NCBI RefSeq assembly: GCF_024296925.1
Contig: NZ_CP101125.1
Span: forward strand, 7,264,927-7,328,926
DNA: 64,000 bases
Reading direction: 5' to 3'
DNA from: Pseudomonas nunensis
GTDB lineage: Bacteria > Pseudomonadota > Gammaproteobacteria > Pseudomonadales > Pseudomonadaceae
Shown: positions 42,176-51,549 of the stretch, in pieces
Layout: each line of letters starts with the position of its first letter
Numbering within the stretch: the stretch's first letter is position 1
Translations under genes and position numbers: made by a program
The notes under the pieces: generated by a model
The model's database searches: none
What the model was told of the DNA's origin: nothing
The model's input: the letters and a program-made list of their open reading frames with translations, nothing else

Positions 42176-43066
42176 TCACTGCAGTTGCGCCTCGGGCAGC
42201 GCCAGTGTGCGCGGGATCAGTGCGGCATCCCAGTGGGCGATGCCCCAATTCAGCACTTCCCGTGGCGTGGCATAAATCAGTTCGCTGCCGGGATTCTGCC
42301 CCAGCGCCCGCAGTGCCCGCAGCAACAGCGGCGTGGCCTGATCGTCTGCCAGCGGTGGCGAACGGTAGGATTTGCCGAGTTTGTTACCGTCCGGCTGGGT
42401 GATCAGCGGCACATGCAGGTAACGCGGTTGCGGCAGGCCGAGCAGTTCTTGCAGGTAGAGCTGTCGCGGCGTGGAGTCGAGCAGGTCAGCGCCGCGCACG
42501 ATATCGGTGATGCCTTGCCAGGCGTCATCCAGCACCACGGCCAGTTGATAAGCATAGAGCCCGTCGCGGCGGCGAATCACGAAATCCCCGACTTCCCGGC
42601 CCAAGTGCTGGCGGAACTCGCCTTGCACCCGGTCGATGAAGTGATATTCCAGCTCCGGCACACGCAGGCGAATCGCCGCGTCATCAGTGCCATGCCCGAC
42701 ATTGCGGCACAGGCCGGGATAAATGCCGTGATACGGCTCCAGTTGCTTGCGTGAACAGGTGCAAGCGTAGGCCAGGCCATGATTGAACAGGCGATTGAGC
42801 ACTTCGGCGTAGGCGTCGTGCCGGTCGCTCTGGCGAACCAGTTCTTCATCCCACTCGAAACCGTAGCTTTCCAGCGCTTTAAGAATCGCGGCCTGGGCGC
42901 CGGGTTCTTCACGGGGCGGGTCGAGGTCTTCCATGCGCATCAGCCAGCGACCACCCACCGAGCGCGCGTCGAGGTACGAGGCCAGGGCGGCGACCAGCGA
43001 ACCGAAGTGCAAGTGACCGCTGGGCGTAGGGGCGAAGCGGCCGATGTAGGGTGTAGTGGCAGTCAT
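42176..43066 (-). CDS. gluQ: Glutamyl-Q tRNA(Asp) synthetase
   Basis: This 296-residue paralogue of the glutamyl-tRNA synthetase catalytic core attaches glutamate to queuosine in tRNA-Asp. The HIGH-like motif is FAPTPSGHLHFGSLVAAL, the zinc site includes YACTCSRKQ and YPGLCRN, and the KMSKS equivalent is GNKLGKS. The anticodon-binding domain is absent, as expected. It sits between dksA and cbrX-cbrA, the usual Pseudomonas order. Confidence 0.94.
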   Translation of the reverse strand: MTATTPYIGRFAPTPSGHLHFGSLVAALASYLDARSVGGRWLMRMEDLDPPREEPGAQAAILKALESYGFEWDEELVRQSDRHDAYAEVLNRLFNHGLAYACTCSRKQLEPYHGIYPGLCRNVGHGTDDAAIRLRVPELEYHFIDRVQGEFRQHLGREVGDFVIRRRDGLYAYQLAVVLDDAWQGITDIVRGADLLDSTPRQLYLQELLGLPQPRYLHVPLITQPDGNKLGKSYRSPPLADDQATPLLLRALRALGQNPGSELIYATPREVLNWGIAHWDAALIPRTLALPEAQLQ

Positions 43067-43104
43067 GGAATGATGTTACGTCGTCGAGTCGTGCGCCGGC
43101 CACC

Positions 43105-43198
43105 CTGTGGGAGCGGGCTTGCTCGCGAATGCGGTGTATCAGTCAACATTTAAGCTGTATGACACACCGCTTTCGCGAGCAAGCCCGCTCCCACAGGG
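43105..43198. repeat. REP doublet, copy F
   Basis: Standard arms of the GTGGGAGCGGGCTTGCTCGC family lie between gluQ and the dksA terminator. Confidence 0.9.
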
Positions 43199-43235
43199 TT
43201 TCCACAGGATTTATGCTGGGGCGAATTGCGGAAAC

Positions 43236-43265
43236 AAAAACGGAGCGTTCGCACGCTCCGTTTTT
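43236..43265. terminator. Terminator of dksA
   Basis: The perfect stem CGGAGCGT / ACGCTCCG with A5 and T5 on its two sides is usable in both directions; it closes dksA on the minus strand. Confidence 0.92.
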
Positions 43266-43279
43266 CGTTCAAGTCGAGA

Positions 43280-43720
43280 TTACTTGCCGACTTGCTTTTC
43301 CTTGATTTCCGCCAGGGTCTTGCAGTCAACGCACATGTCGGCGGTAGGGCGGGCTTCCAGTCGCTTGACGCCGATCTCGACGCCGCAGGACTCGCACCAG
43401 CCATATTCTTCGTCTTCGATCAATTGCAGCGTCTTGTCGATCTTCTTGATCAACTTGCGCTCACGATCGCGGGCGCGCAATTCAAGGCTGAATTCTTCTT
43501 CCTGGCTGGCACGATCTGCCGGGTCAGGGAAATTGGCCGCTTCGTCTTTCATGTGATCAACCGTACGGTCGACTTCCTGCATCAAGTCCTGTTTCCACTT
43601 ATTCAGGATCTTGGTGAAGTGAGCGCGCATGGGCTTGCCCATGTACTCCTCGCCCTTAACTTCTTTGTAGGGTTCGAAGCCGCTGATCGACTGGTTTTGC
43701 TGCTTTGCTTGGGTGGGCAT
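43280..43720 (-). CDS. dksA: DksA, RNA polymerase-binding transcription factor
   Basis: This 146-residue factor enters the RNA polymerase secondary channel and works with ppGpp to control stable-RNA and biosynthetic promoters. A coiled coil (about residues 35-110) with the tip Asp/Ala motif (DPADRASQEEEFSLELR) is followed by a four-Cys zinc finger, CESC and CVDC. All four Cys are kept, so it is the zinc-type DksA. It is flanked by a strong terminator. Confidence 0.97.
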   Translation of the reverse strand: MPTQAKQQNQSISGFEPYKEVKGEEYMGKPMRAHFTKILNKWKQDLMQEVDRTVDHMKDEAANFPDPADRASQEEEFSLELRARDRERKLIKKIDKTLQLIEDEEYGWCESCGVEIGVKRLEARPTADMCVDCKTLAEIKEKQVGK

Positions 43721-44052
43721 GAAATGGACCGCCTCTACTCTTGTAATCCATTGCGCAGGATTGCTCCATCACCGACACCTGCCGGCCCTGCGGCTGCAAG
43801 CGGGCGAACTTACCAGATCAAAACGGACCGCGCTACTCCCGGATGTCGCGGTAGTGGCTCACGGTGCTTGCAAATGATTGCAAAGCCTTGTCTGGTGGTG
43901 CTGGAGACCTGATCAAATATTGATTTTAGTCAAACCTGAGACACTCGCTCGAGTCGTTTGCAGCCCCGGTTATACGGCTCTGACCGCTTTAGGTTCTCCC
44001 TCGTTCCAGTGGATAGGTAGAATCGATTCTTTTCCCCGTTGAAGGAAGGCTA
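43721..44052. other. Divergent intergenic region of dksA and the aminotransferase gene
   Basis: These 332 nt hold the 5' regions of two divergent genes. On the plus strand a -10-like TAGAAT is at 44018-44023 and a ribosome-binding site (GAAGGAAGG) lies before the start at 44053. No convincing -35 or operator could be assigned on either strand. Confidence 0.4.
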
Positions 44053-45225
44053 ATGGCTCAGCCCTACAGTGCGCGCAGTCGTGCGATCGAACCGTTCCAT
44101 GTCATGGCGCTGCTGGCGCGGGCCAATGAATTGCAAGCTGCCGGCCACGACGTGATCCATCTGGAAATCGGCGAGCCGGACTTCACCACTGCCGAACCGA
44201 TCATCCAGGCCGGCCAGGCCGCGCTGACTGCGGGCAAGACCCGTTACACCGCGGCTCGCGGCATTCCCGAACTGCGCGAGGCGATTTCGGGCTTCTATGA
44301 GCAGCGCTATGGGCTGAACATCGATCCGCAGCGGATTCTGGTGACACCGGGTGGTTCCGGCGCCTTGCTGCTGGCCAGCGCTTTGCTGGTCGATCCGGGC
44401 AAACACTGGCTGTTGGCGGACCCTGGCTACCCGTGCAACCGGCATTTCCTGCGTTTGGTCGAAGGCGCGGCGCAACTTGTGCCTGTTGGCCCCGACGTGC
44501 GCTATCAACTGACGCCTGATTTGGTGGCGCGGCATTGGGATCACGACAGCGTCGGCGCCCTGGTGGCTTCGCCGGCCAACCCGACCGGCACGATCCTGAC
44601 CCGCGATGAGCTGGCCGGATTATCGGCGGCGATCAAGCAGCGCCACGGCCATCTGGTGGTGGACGAGATCTACCACGGCCTGACTTACGGCACCGACGCA
44701 GCCAGTGTGCTGGAAGTCGATGACAGCGCCTTCGTCCTGAATAGTTTTTCAAAGTATTTCGGCATGACCGGTTGGCGCCTCGGGTGGCTGGTAGCACCGG
44801 AAGCGGCGGTCGGCGAGCTGGAAAAACTCGCCCAGAATCTCTACATCAGCGCCCCGAGCATGGCCCAGCACGCCGCGCTGGCTTGTTTCGAACCGGCAAC
44901 CATCAGAATTCTGGAAGAGCGTCGTGCCGAATTCGGGCGTCGTCGCGACTTCCTGTTGCCGGCCTTGCGTGAGCTCGGATTTGGCATCGCCGTCGAGCCG
45001 GAAGGCGCGTTCTATTTGTACGCTGATATCAGCAAGTTCGGCGGCGATGCCTTCGCGTTCTGCCGACACTTCCTCGAAACCGAGCACGTCGCAATCACCC
45101 CTGGTCTGGACTTCGGGCGTTATCAGGCCGGACATCACGTACGGTTTGCCTACACCCAAAGCCTGCCGCGCTTGCAGGAAGCGGTTGAACGGATCGCGCG
45201 CGGCTTGAAGAGCTGGCAAGGCTGA
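44053..45225 (+). CDS. PLP-dependent class I/II aminotransferase
   Basis: This 390-residue enzyme of the aspartate aminotransferase fold type I has the PLP-binding Lys in [17 protein letters not shown] near residue 236. The phosphate- and pyridine-binding motifs are [21 protein letters not shown] and VVDEIYHGL. The amino acid substrate cannot be told from sequence. It is coupled to sfsA by a 1-nt stop/start overlap. Confidence 0.9.
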   Translation: MAQPYSARSRAIEPFHVMALLARANELQAAGHDVIHLEIGEPDFTTAEPIIQAGQAALTAGKTRYTAARGIPELREAISGFYEQRYGLNIDPQRILVTPGGSGALLLASALLVDPGKHWLLADPGYPCNRHFLRLVEGAAQLVPVGPDVRYQLTPDLVARHWDHDSVGALVASPANPTGTILTRDELAGLSAAIKQRHGHLVVDEIYHGLTYGTDAASVLEVDDSAFVLNSFSKYFGMTGWRLGWLVAPEAAVGELEKLAQNLYISAPSMAQHAALACFEPATIRILEERRAEFGRRRDFLLPALRELGFGIAVEPEGAFYLYADISKFGGDAFAFCRHFLETEHVAITPGLDFGRYQAGHHVRFAYTQSLPRLQEAVERIARGLKSWQG

Positions 45226-45938
45226 TGCGCTTTCATCCTCCCCTCGAAGAAGGTCGTTTGATTCGTCGTTACAAGCGTTTTCTCGCTGATATCGAAACCG
45301 TTAGCGGCGAGTTACTGACCATTCACTGCCCGAACACCGGCTCGATGCTCAATTGCCAAGTCGAGGGCGGGCAAGTCTGGTTCAGCCGCTCCAACGACCC
45401 AAAGCGCAAATTGCCGGGCACCTGGGAAATTGGCGAAACCCCGCAAGGGCGCTTGTTCTGTGTGAACACCGGAAGGGCCAACGGCTTGATCGAAGAAGCA
45501 CTGCGCGCTGGTGTGATCACCGAGCTCAACGGCTTTACTGAGCTGAAGCGCGAAGTCGCTTATGGTCAGGAAAGCAGTCGCATCGATTTCCGCCTCGATT
45601 ACCCGAGCGGGCCGGCGTACGTGGAAGTCAAAAGTGTCACGTTGGGTTATGACGGCACGCCCGTGGCAGCGTTTCCCGATGCGGTGACCCAACGCGGGGC
45701 CAAGCATTTGCGTGAACTGGCGCATTTGGCCCGGGACGGAATCCGTGCTGTGCAGTTGTATTGCGTCAACCTGACTGGCATCGAGGCCGTACGTCCTGCA
45801 GAAGAAATCGATTCGGCCTACGCGGCTGCATTGCGCGAGGCGGTGGCGTGTGGCGTCGAGGTGTTGGCCTATGGCGTGCGCCTGAGTCACGAAGAGATGG
45901 TGGTGGAACGGCGCCTGGACGTGTTGCTCGGCGGTTAA
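45225..45938 (+). CDS. sfsA: SfsA, nuclease family protein
   Basis: This 237-residue SfsA-family protein was first named for sugar fermentation stimulation in E. coli and has nuclease-like conserved residues. The signatures [33 protein letters not shown] and [12 protein letters not shown] fit the family. The stop codon shares bases with the stop of the convergent Rieske gene (GTTAAAG). Confidence 0.93.
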   Translation: MRFHPPLEEGRLIRRYKRFLADIETVSGELLTIHCPNTGSMLNCQVEGGQVWFSRSNDPKRKLPGTWEIGETPQGRLFCVNTGRANGLIEEALRAGVITELNGFTELKREVAYGQESSRIDFRLDYPSGPAYVEVKSVTLGYDGTPVAAFPDAVTQRGAKHLRELAHLARDGIRAVQLYCVNLTGIEAVRPAEEIDSAYAAALREAVACGVEVLAYGVRLSHEEMVVERRLDVLLGG

Positions 45939-46252
45939 AGGCTGACCCAGATTCCCTGCGCATCTTCGCGGCAGGGGATGGCGGTCAGGGATTGCCCGGC
46001 GCACGGCCCGGCGACGCATTCGCCGTCTTCGATCAGAAACAGTGCGCCGTGGGTGGCGCACTGGATCAGGCTGTTGCTAGGGTCGAGAAACTGGTCGGGT
46101 TTCCATTCAAGGCTTACGCCACGGTGCGGGCAGCGGTTGATATAGACATAAACCTGACCGCCCCGGCGCACGGCGAAGAGCTTCTGGCCGTCGATATCGA
46201 AACCGCGGCTGCTGGCATCGGCCAGCTCTGGGCCTGGGCAAAGAAACTTCAT
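45935..46252 (-). CDS. Rieske [2Fe-2S] domain protein
   Basis: This 105-residue single-domain ferredoxin has cluster ligands in CPHRG and CATHG separated by the usual loop. Such stand-alone Rieske proteins pass electrons to oxygenases or reductases; the partner is unknown. ATG 46252 ([10 protein letters not shown]) is chosen because the extra upstream residues have no family match. It is divergent from the Fur-controlled haem operon, and may share that control region. Confidence 0.88.
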   Translation of the reverse strand: MKFLCPGPELADASSRGFDIDGQKLFAVRRGGQVYVYINRCPHRGVSLEWKPDQFLDPSNSLIQCATHGALFLIEDGECVAGPCAGQSLTAIPCREDAQGIWVSL

Positions 46253-46296
46253 GTCTATCCTCAAATGTCGACACGCGTCGTAGGAAACGTCTCTAC

Positions 46297-46324
46297 TTGA
46301 CGTGCAAATGCAAACAATTATCAA
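46297..46324 (+). promoter_or_regulatory. Fur-boxed sigma-70 promoter of the haem transport operon
   Basis: TTGACG (46297-46302), 16 nt, TATCAA (46319-46324) is overlapped by a Fur-box candidate GCAAATGCAAACAATTATC (46304-46322), which matches 13 of 19 consensus positions. It lies about 90 nt before phuT. Confidence 0.7.
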
Positions 46325-46414
46325 ATGGCCGCCCGCCCATGGGGCGCGTGCGGTCTGCCGAGGATACTTGGCCTGTCCGCCGGATGCCCGGGAAACCGTT
46401 TAAGGAAGCTGTTT

Positions 46415-47287
46415 ATGCGCCTGAGTCCCCGCGTTGTTGCGTTGTGTGTCGGACTGCTCGTCAGCCATCAGGCCGCAGCGGCCGAACTGCCGCAACGTTG
46501 GGTCAGCGCTGGTGGTGCTCTGTCCGAGTGGGTGAGTGCGCTGGGTGGCGAATCGAAACTGGTCGGCGTCGATACCACCAGCCAGCACCCGGAATCCCTC
46601 AAGGCGCTGCCGAGCATCGGTTATCAGCGGCAGTTGTCGGCGGAAGGCATCTTGAGCCTGCGCCCGCAGATTCTGGTCGGCACCGAAGAAATGGGTCCGC
46701 CGCCGGTGCTGGCGCAGATTCGCACCGCAGGCGTTCAAGTTGAACTGTTCTCGGCCCAGCCGGATTTGCCGGCGCTGCAAAGTAACCTGGAGCATCTGGG
46801 CAAGTTGCTTGGCGCTGAGGCGCAGGCGACCCAGGCCTTGCAGGCGTATCAACAGCAACTGGATCAGCAAAAGGCCCAGGTCACCCAGGCCCAGCTCAAG
46901 CAAAAAGCACCGGGTGTGCTGTTGTTGCTCGGTCATATGGGCGGCAAGCCGATGATCGCCGGCAAGGACACTGCCGCCGATTGGTTGCTGCAACAGGCCG
47001 GCGGCCACAATCTGGCGACGCACACCGGTTACAAACCGTTTTCCAACGAATCCCTGGCCAGCCTGAACCCTGAAGTGCTGGTATTTGCCGATCGCGCTCT
47101 GACGGGTGATGCGGCTCGAGCGGCGCTGTTCAAAGAGAATCCAATCCTGTCCTCGACCCGCGCGGCCAAAAATGGGCGAGTGATGGAGCTTGATCCGACC
47201 TTGTTGGTGGGCGGATTGGGACCACGTCTGCCCGAAGCTCTGAAAAAGCTGTCTGACGGTTTCTATCCTGGCGCGACCGGCCAATGA
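46415..47287 (+). CDS. phuT: Haem ABC transporter periplasmic binding protein
   Basis: This 290-residue periplasmic protein of the PhuT/HmuT family carries haem from the outer-membrane receptor to the permease. The signal peptide (ALCVGLLVSHQAAAA) is followed by SEWVSALGGESKLVGVDTTS with its family spacing. A central helix with many Gln residues (AYQQQLDQQKAQ) links the two lobes. ATG 46415 has TAAGGAAG upstream. It is the first gene of a tight operon. Confidence 0.92.
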   Translation: MRLSPRVVALCVGLLVSHQAAAAELPQRWVSAGGALSEWVSALGGESKLVGVDTTSQHPESLKALPSIGYQRQLSAEGILSLRPQILVGTEEMGPPPVLAQIRTAGVQVELFSAQPDLPALQSNLEHLGKLLGAEAQATQALQAYQQQLDQQKAQVTQAQLKQKAPGVLLLLGHMGGKPMIAGKDTAADWLLQQAGGHNLATHTGYKPFSNESLASLNPEVLVFADRALTGDAARAALFKENPILSSTRAAKNGRVMELDPTLLVGGLGPRLPEALKKLSDGFYPGATGQ

Positions 47288-48321
47288 CAACGCTGGTTAA
47301 ACCTCGCGCACTGTTTATTGGTTTGAGTGTGCTGTGTTTGCTGGCGATCTGGTTGTCGTTGGCTCTAGGCCCGGTGAGCTTGCCGCTGCTCGACACCTTG
47401 CGTGCGGCGCTGCGGCTGCTCGGTGTGCCGATTGCCCCCGATGGACTGGAGCAGGCTGAACTGATCCTTGGGCAAATTCGCCTACCGCGCACCTTGTTGG
47501 GTCTGGCGGTCGGTGGCGTGCTGGCGTTGTCTGGCGTGGCGATGCAGGGTTTGTTTCGCAATCCATTGGCCGACCCGGGGCTGGTGGGGGTTTCCAGCGG
47601 CGCGGCGTTGGGCGCGGCGATTGCGATTGTCGGTGGCTCGGCGTTTGGCGGTTTGCCTGAAGCCTTCGGGCCCTATCTTTTATCCTTGTGCGCCTTTCTG
47701 GGCGGGCTCGGGGTGACGGCGCTGGTGTATCGACTGGGCCGACGTAACGGTCAGACCAACGTCGCAACCATGTTGCTGGCGGGGATCGCGTTGACGGCAC
47801 TGGCCGGTTCGGCCGTGGGCTTGTTCACCTATCTGGCGGACGATGCGACTTTGCGCACGCTGACCTTCTGGAACCTGGGCAGCCTCAACGGCGCCAGCTA
47901 TTCGCGGCTCTGGCCGTTGTTGCTGGTGACGGCCGGCGTGGCGCTATGGTTGCCGCGTCGGGCCAAAGCGCTGAACGCGTTATTGCTGGGCGAATCCGAG
48001 GCCGGTCACTTGGGCATTGATGTCGAAGGGCTCAAGCGTGAGCTGGTGTTCTGCACCGCGCTGGGTGTCGGCGCGGCGGTGGCGGCGGCTGGCATGATCG
48101 GTTTTGTCGGGCTGGTGGTACCGCATCTGGTGCGACTGCTGGCCGGGCCGGATCACAAGGTGTTGTTGCCGGCCTCGGTGCTGGCGGGGGCGAGTCTGTT
48201 GTTGTTCGCCGATCTGGTGGCGCGCCTGGCCTTGGCGCCGGCCGAGTTGCCGATCGGCATCGTCACGGCGTTCATTGGTGCGCCGTTCTTCCTGTTTTTG
48301 CTGCTCAGGAGGCCTGTCTGA
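47284..48321 (+). CDS. phuU: Haem ABC transporter permease
   Basis: This 345-residue FecCD-type permease has about ten transmembrane helices. The motifs [41 protein letters not shown] and [20 protein letters not shown] (ATPase-coupling loop) are typical. It overlaps phuT by 4 nt and phuV by 1 nt. Confidence 0.94.
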   Translation: MTTLVKPRALFIGLSVLCLLAIWLSLALGPVSLPLLDTLRAALRLLGVPIAPDGLEQAELILGQIRLPRTLLGLAVGGVLALSGVAMQGLFRNPLADPGLVGVSSGAALGAAIAIVGGSAFGGLPEAFGPYLLSLCAFLGGLGVTALVYRLGRRNGQTNVATMLLAGIALTALAGSAVGLFTYLADDATLRTLTFWNLGSLNGASYSRLWPLLLVTAGVALWLPRRAKALNALLLGESEAGHLGIDVEGLKRELVFCTALGVGAAVAAAGMIGFVGLVVPHLVRLLAGPDHKVLLPASVLAGASLLLFADLVARLALAPAELPIGIVTAFIGAPFFLFLLLRRPV

Positions 48322-49088
48322 TGCTGCGCACGGAAAACCTGTTGATCCGTCGCGGTAGCAAAACCGTGCTGACGGACATCACCCTCGAACTGAAACCGGG
48401 CGAAGTCCTCGGCGTGCTGGGACCCAACGGCGCCGGCAAAAGCACCTTGCTCGGCGCGTTGTGCGGTGAGCTGCACCCCGATGAGGGGCGCGTCTGGCTC
48501 GATCAGCAGGAGTTGCGGCATTGCACCGGCGCCCAACGTGCGCAACGGCTGGCCGTGTTACCGCAAGTGTCGACCCTGGACTTCGGCTTTCGTGTCGAGG
48601 AAGTGGTCGGCATGGGCCGCTTGCCTTATCAGACGGGCAGGGTTCGCGATGATGAAATTGTCGCCGCCGCTTTGGGCGCCGCGGATGCCGGGCATCTGAG
48701 CGGTCGCAGTTATTTGGCGCTGTCCGGTGGCGAACGTCAGCGGGTGCATCTGGCGCGGGTCTTGGCGCAACTCTGGCCGGGCGAAGCGGGGCAGACTTTA
48801 TTGCTGGATGAACCGACGTCGATGCTCGATCCCCTGCATCAGCACACCACACTGCAAGCGGTGCGCGAATTCGCTGATCGCGGTGCGGCGGTGTTGGTGA
48901 TCCTGCATGATCTGAATCTGGCAGCGCGTTATTGTGATCGCCTGTTGCTGCTCGAAGGCGGGCGTCCGGTAGCGCTGGATACGCCGCAGCAGGTATTGCG
49001 CCCGGAACCGCTCAAAGCGGTATTCGGCCTGGAAGTGCTGGTGCAACCGCACCCGGAGCGTGGGCATCCGCTGATCATCGCCCGCTGA
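48321..49088 (+). CDS. phuV: Haem ABC transporter ATPase
   Basis: This 255-residue ATPase has Walker [10 protein letters not shown], the signature [18 protein letters not shown], Walker B LLLDEPTS and the H-loop VILHDLNLA. It energises PhuU in the inner membrane. The start overlaps the permease stop by 1 nt. Confidence 0.95.
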   Translation: MLRTENLLIRRGSKTVLTDITLELKPGEVLGVLGPNGAGKSTLLGALCGELHPDEGRVWLDQQELRHCTGAQRAQRLAVLPQVSTLDFGFRVEEVVGMGRLPYQTGRVRDDEIVAAALGAADAGHLSGRSYLALSGGERQRVHLARVLAQLWPGEAGQTLLLDEPTSMLDPLHQHTTLQAVREFADRGAAVLVILHDLNLAARYCDRLLLLEGGRPVALDTPQQVLRPEPLKAVFGLEVLVQPHPERGHPLIIAR

Positions 49089-49109
49089 GTCATTCATCGA
49101 GGTGGGAAC

Positions 49110-49961
49110 ATGCGAGGGATTTTGCTGCTGGCTGCGTTGCTACTGAGTGCTTGTCAGCATGTTTCAACGCCGCCACCGCTCACCGGCCAGATTCGCGATT
49201 TGCGCAGCGGTCAGTCACTGACGGCAACAGAACTGGTTGCGCGATTGGCCAAGCCTGCACGGCTGATCGTCGGCGAGCAGCACGACAACCGCGATCACCA
49301 TCAACTGCAATTGTGGTTGCTCCAGGAGTTAGGTCAGCGGCGAGCGCAAGGCAGCTTGTTGCTGGAAATGCTCACGCCGGATCAACAACCGCGCGTCGAT
49401 GACGTGCACCACGCTGCGTCGCTGCCAACAGATTTGCCCGGCGCATTGGCCTGGCAGTCGGGTTGGGACTGGGATTTGTATGGGCCAATTGTGCGTTTTG
49501 CCTTGGGTCAGTCTTATCCGCTGCTGTCGGCCAATCTGGATAACGCCGAAGTGCGTGCTTTCTATGCCCAGTCACCGACAGTGAGCGGTTTGCGCTCCAA
49601 TGCCCCGTCGGTCAAAAAAGAGTTGCTGGAACAAATCAGCGGTTCCCATTGCGGCCTGCTGCCCCAATCGCAAATGCCGGCCATGCTGGCGGTGCAACAA
49701 CAACGTGATCGACGCATGGCGCAGCGCCTGATTGCGGCGCCGACGCCGTCAATGCTGTTCGCCGGTGCCTACCATGCGCGCAAGGATGTCGGTGTGCCGC
49801 TGCATGTGCTGGATCTGGGCGAGCCCGAAGCCCCCATCGTGTTGATGTTGGCGGAGCAGGGCAGTGAGGTCACGCCGGCCATGGCCGATTACGTCTGGTA
49901 CACGCCCGCTACGCCGACGCAGGATTACTGTGCAGAGATGCGTAAGCAGATGGGCAAGTAG
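49110..49961 (+). CDS. ChaN-family haem-associated lipoprotein (PhuW-like)
   Basis: This 283-residue lipoprotein has lipobox LLSAC near residue 14 and the ChaN signatures LIVGEQHDNRDHHQLQLWLL and FAGAYHARKDVGVPLHVLDL. ChaN of Campylobacter binds two haem molecules, and in P. aeruginosa the gene at this place is phuW. It is the fourth gene of the haem operon, followed on the other strand by the PrrF RNA. Confidence 0.88.
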   Translation: MRGILLLAALLLSACQHVSTPPPLTGQIRDLRSGQSLTATELVARLAKPARLIVGEQHDNRDHHQLQLWLLQELGQRRAQGSLLLEMLTPDQQPRVDDVHHAASLPTDLPGALAWQSGWDWDLYGPIVRFALGQSYPLLSANLDNAEVRAFYAQSPTVSGLRSNAPSVKKELLEQISGSHCGLLPQSQMPAMLAVQQQRDRRMAQRLIAAPTPSMLFAGAYHARKDVGVPLHVLDLGEPEAPIVLMLAEQGSEVTPAMADYVWYTPATPTQDYCAEMRKQMGK

Positions 49962-49984
49962 GCGCAGGCGACTTTTCCACAGGC

Positions 49985-50011
49985 AAAAAAAGACCCGACA
50001 AGAGTCGGGTC
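49985..50011 (-). terminator. Terminator of the PrrF RNA
   Basis: The stem GACCCGAC / GTCGGGTC with loop AAGA is followed on the minus strand by seven T residues. It may also limit read-through from the haem operon. Confidence 0.9.
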
Positions 50012-50098
50012 AAATAACCGTGATTAGCCTGATGAGGAGATAATCTGAGAGTCCGAACCAAGGGCTTTTCAGAATATCGACCAGTCTCGCGACCAGTT
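49985..50098 (-). ncRNA. prrF: PrrF-type Fur-regulated small RNA
   Basis: On the minus strand the RNA begins AACTGGTCGCGAGACTGGTC. It contains the conserved pairing core CAGATTATCTCCTCATCAGG (about 50030-50050), then GCTAATCACGG, and ends in a GC-rich terminator, giving about 114 nt. This matches the PrrF RNAs of Pseudomonas, functional analogues of RyhB that turn down iron-using proteins when iron is scarce. Position also fits: in P. aeruginosa prrF1-prrF2 lie next to phuW and the cyclic-nucleotide-binding gene. Only one copy is present here. Confidence 0.93.
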
Positions 50099-50100
50099 GT

Positions 50101-50132
50101 GATAATCATAGCGATTCTCATTACCAAGTCAA
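50101..50132 (-). promoter_or_regulatory. Fur-controlled promoter of the PrrF RNA
   Basis: On the minus strand TTGACT (50127-50132), 16 nt, TATGAT (50105-50110). A Fur box overlaps the -10; on the plus strand GATAATCATAGCGATTCTC from 50101 matches 14 of 19 consensus positions. Confidence 0.85.
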
Positions 50133-50187
50133 CCGCTGTTTTCTGATTAATTTTGAATTCGTCTGCAAGCCCCGTATTCACTGGGCT

Positions 50188-50988
50188 TCAGCCTGAAGGC
50201 TTGGCTGCGCTCAGTTGGGTGATCTGCTTGTTCAGCAGCCCGATGCGCCGCGCCATACTCTCGATCAGGCTGTGAGCGATCTTCGGATTGTTTTGCGTCA
50301 GGCTCAGAAACTGATCCTTGGGGATCACTATCACCGTACTCGGTTCGCTGGTAATGACACTGGCATTGCGCTTCTCGCCAGTGAACACCGCCATGGCGCC
50401 GAAAATCTCATCCTTGGGCACATCGCCGACTTTATATCCGTCGACAAACGCTTCGGCGTGGCCTTCGATGATGACGAACACATGGTCCGCCTCATCGCCT
50501 TGTTGAATCAGCACTTCGCCTCTGGCTACGCGCTGGAAGCCGTGGGTACTGCGAAACTCGGGTGGTTTCAGGCGCGCGATGGCGTCGGACAACAGGGAGG
50601 ACTGGCCGGCCAAATACTGTAGGAACAACTCCGAACGGTGTGGATCGGCATAAATATGCTGGAACACTTCGGTGCGCAGGAAAGGAATCAGGGACAACGG
50701 GCCGTCGCTGCGCAAGCGGCAAGGGGGCAGTTCAGCGTCCTGACGCAGGCCGACCAAGTCACCTTCATGCAAATAGAACAACGCGCGCTCATCCACACAG
50801 CCATGCAGCAAGCCGCTGTCGAGCAAGAACAACTGATCGCCGGGCAATGCCTTCGCGAGGTCGTCAACGGCAGGCAACTCCAGGGGCGGGCCGCAGGGTG
50901 ATAACCCCTCCAGCAACCGGGCAGGCATATTTTGCAGGCGGTTGATCAGTGCGTCGGCGTAAGCCGGTTGTTCCCCGAGCAGGTACAT
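50188..50988 (-). CDS. Cyclic nucleotide-binding domain protein
   Basis: This 266-residue protein has a second-half cyclic nucleotide-binding fold (RGEVLIQQGDEADHVFVIIEG...EIFGAMAVFTGEKRNASV) and a more diverged N-terminal half. No helix-turn-helix or other output domain follows. In the phosphate-binding cassette the usual Glu of FGE is Ala (FGAMAV), so binding of cAMP is not assured. It corresponds in position to the gene beside prrF in P. aeruginosa (PA4704). Confidence 0.85.
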   Translation of the reverse strand: MYLLGEQPAYADALINRLQNMPARLLEGLSPCGPPLELPAVDDLAKALPGDQLFLLDSGLLHGCVDERALFYLHEGDLVGLRQDAELPPCRLRSDGPLSLIPFLRTEVFQHIYADPHRSELFLQYLAGQSSLLSDAIARLKPPEFRSTHGFQRVARGEVLIQQGDEADHVFVIIEGHAEAFVDGYKVGDVPKDEIFGAMAVFTGEKRNASVITSEPSTVIVIPKDQFLSLTQNNPKIAHSLIESMARRIGLLNKQITQLSAAKPSG

Positions 50989-51003
50989 GGCAATGGCGCC
51001 TGT

Positions 51004-51279
51004 TCAATTCTTGTGACGTGAAGAGATGGCTTCCAGTTGTTTGTTCAAGGCTTCCTTGCGTTCGGCGGGGATGTCGTTCCAGTGCACATCCATCAGCGCG
51101 CCTTCGATCGCATACAGCAACACCTTGGACGCCCGGAACCCGCGCGTGCGCACGGCCCGATAAGCGTCCACCGCCCCCAAGCGACGCAAGTCCGAGGCAC
51201 TGTGGATGCCCACGGCATGCAGCCACTGTGCAGACGTCTTGCCAAGATTCTTCAGGTGTTGCAGTTCATCATTCATCAA
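51004..51279 (-). CDS. TfoX C-terminal domain protein
   Basis: This 91-residue protein matches the TfoX/Sxy C-terminal helical domain (LKNLGKTSAQWLHAVGIHSASDLRRLGAV-type helix-hairpin). In Sxy proteins this part accompanies a competence-regulating N-terminal domain, which is absent here. ATG 51276, one codon later, is an alternative start. It is 15 nt upstream of the cyclic nucleotide-binding gene on the same strand and probably cotranscribed. Confidence 0.85.
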   Translation of the reverse strand: MMNDELQHLKNLGKTSAQWLHAVGIHSASDLRRLGAVDAYRAVRTRGFRASKVLLYAIEGALMDVHWNDIPAERKEALNKQLEAISSRHKN

Positions 51280-51436
51280 GCCTCCTTGCGACGGCCGAAC
51301 GGTGCGTGGGCGAGCCTTTGAGGAGTGTAGCCATCAGTAGGAAAAGCGTGATTGTTTGGTCGGTTTCGGCGCAAAAGCTTCTAAGAGCGGCGTTCGAACG
51401 GGCTGCGAATGCAGTAGAGGAGGGCGGTGCAAACCC

Positions 51437-51530
51437 TTGTGGGAGCGGGCTTGCTCGCGAAGGCGTAGTGTCAGTCGACAGGGATGTTGGAAGTTAAACC
51501 ACTTTCGCGAGCAAGCCCGCTCCCACAGGG
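51437..51530. repeat. REP doublet, copy G
   Basis: Standard arms with a longer, less palindromic spacer lie between the TfoX-like gene and the pentapeptide-repeat gene. Confidence 0.9.
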
Positions 51531-51549
51531 ATTGCGTCGTGTCAGGGGA

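Noticed and set aside
45931-45940. Shared stop codons of sfsA and the Rieske gene (GTTAAAG)
   Set aside because: It is a simple compact tail-to-tail arrangement with no sign of function.
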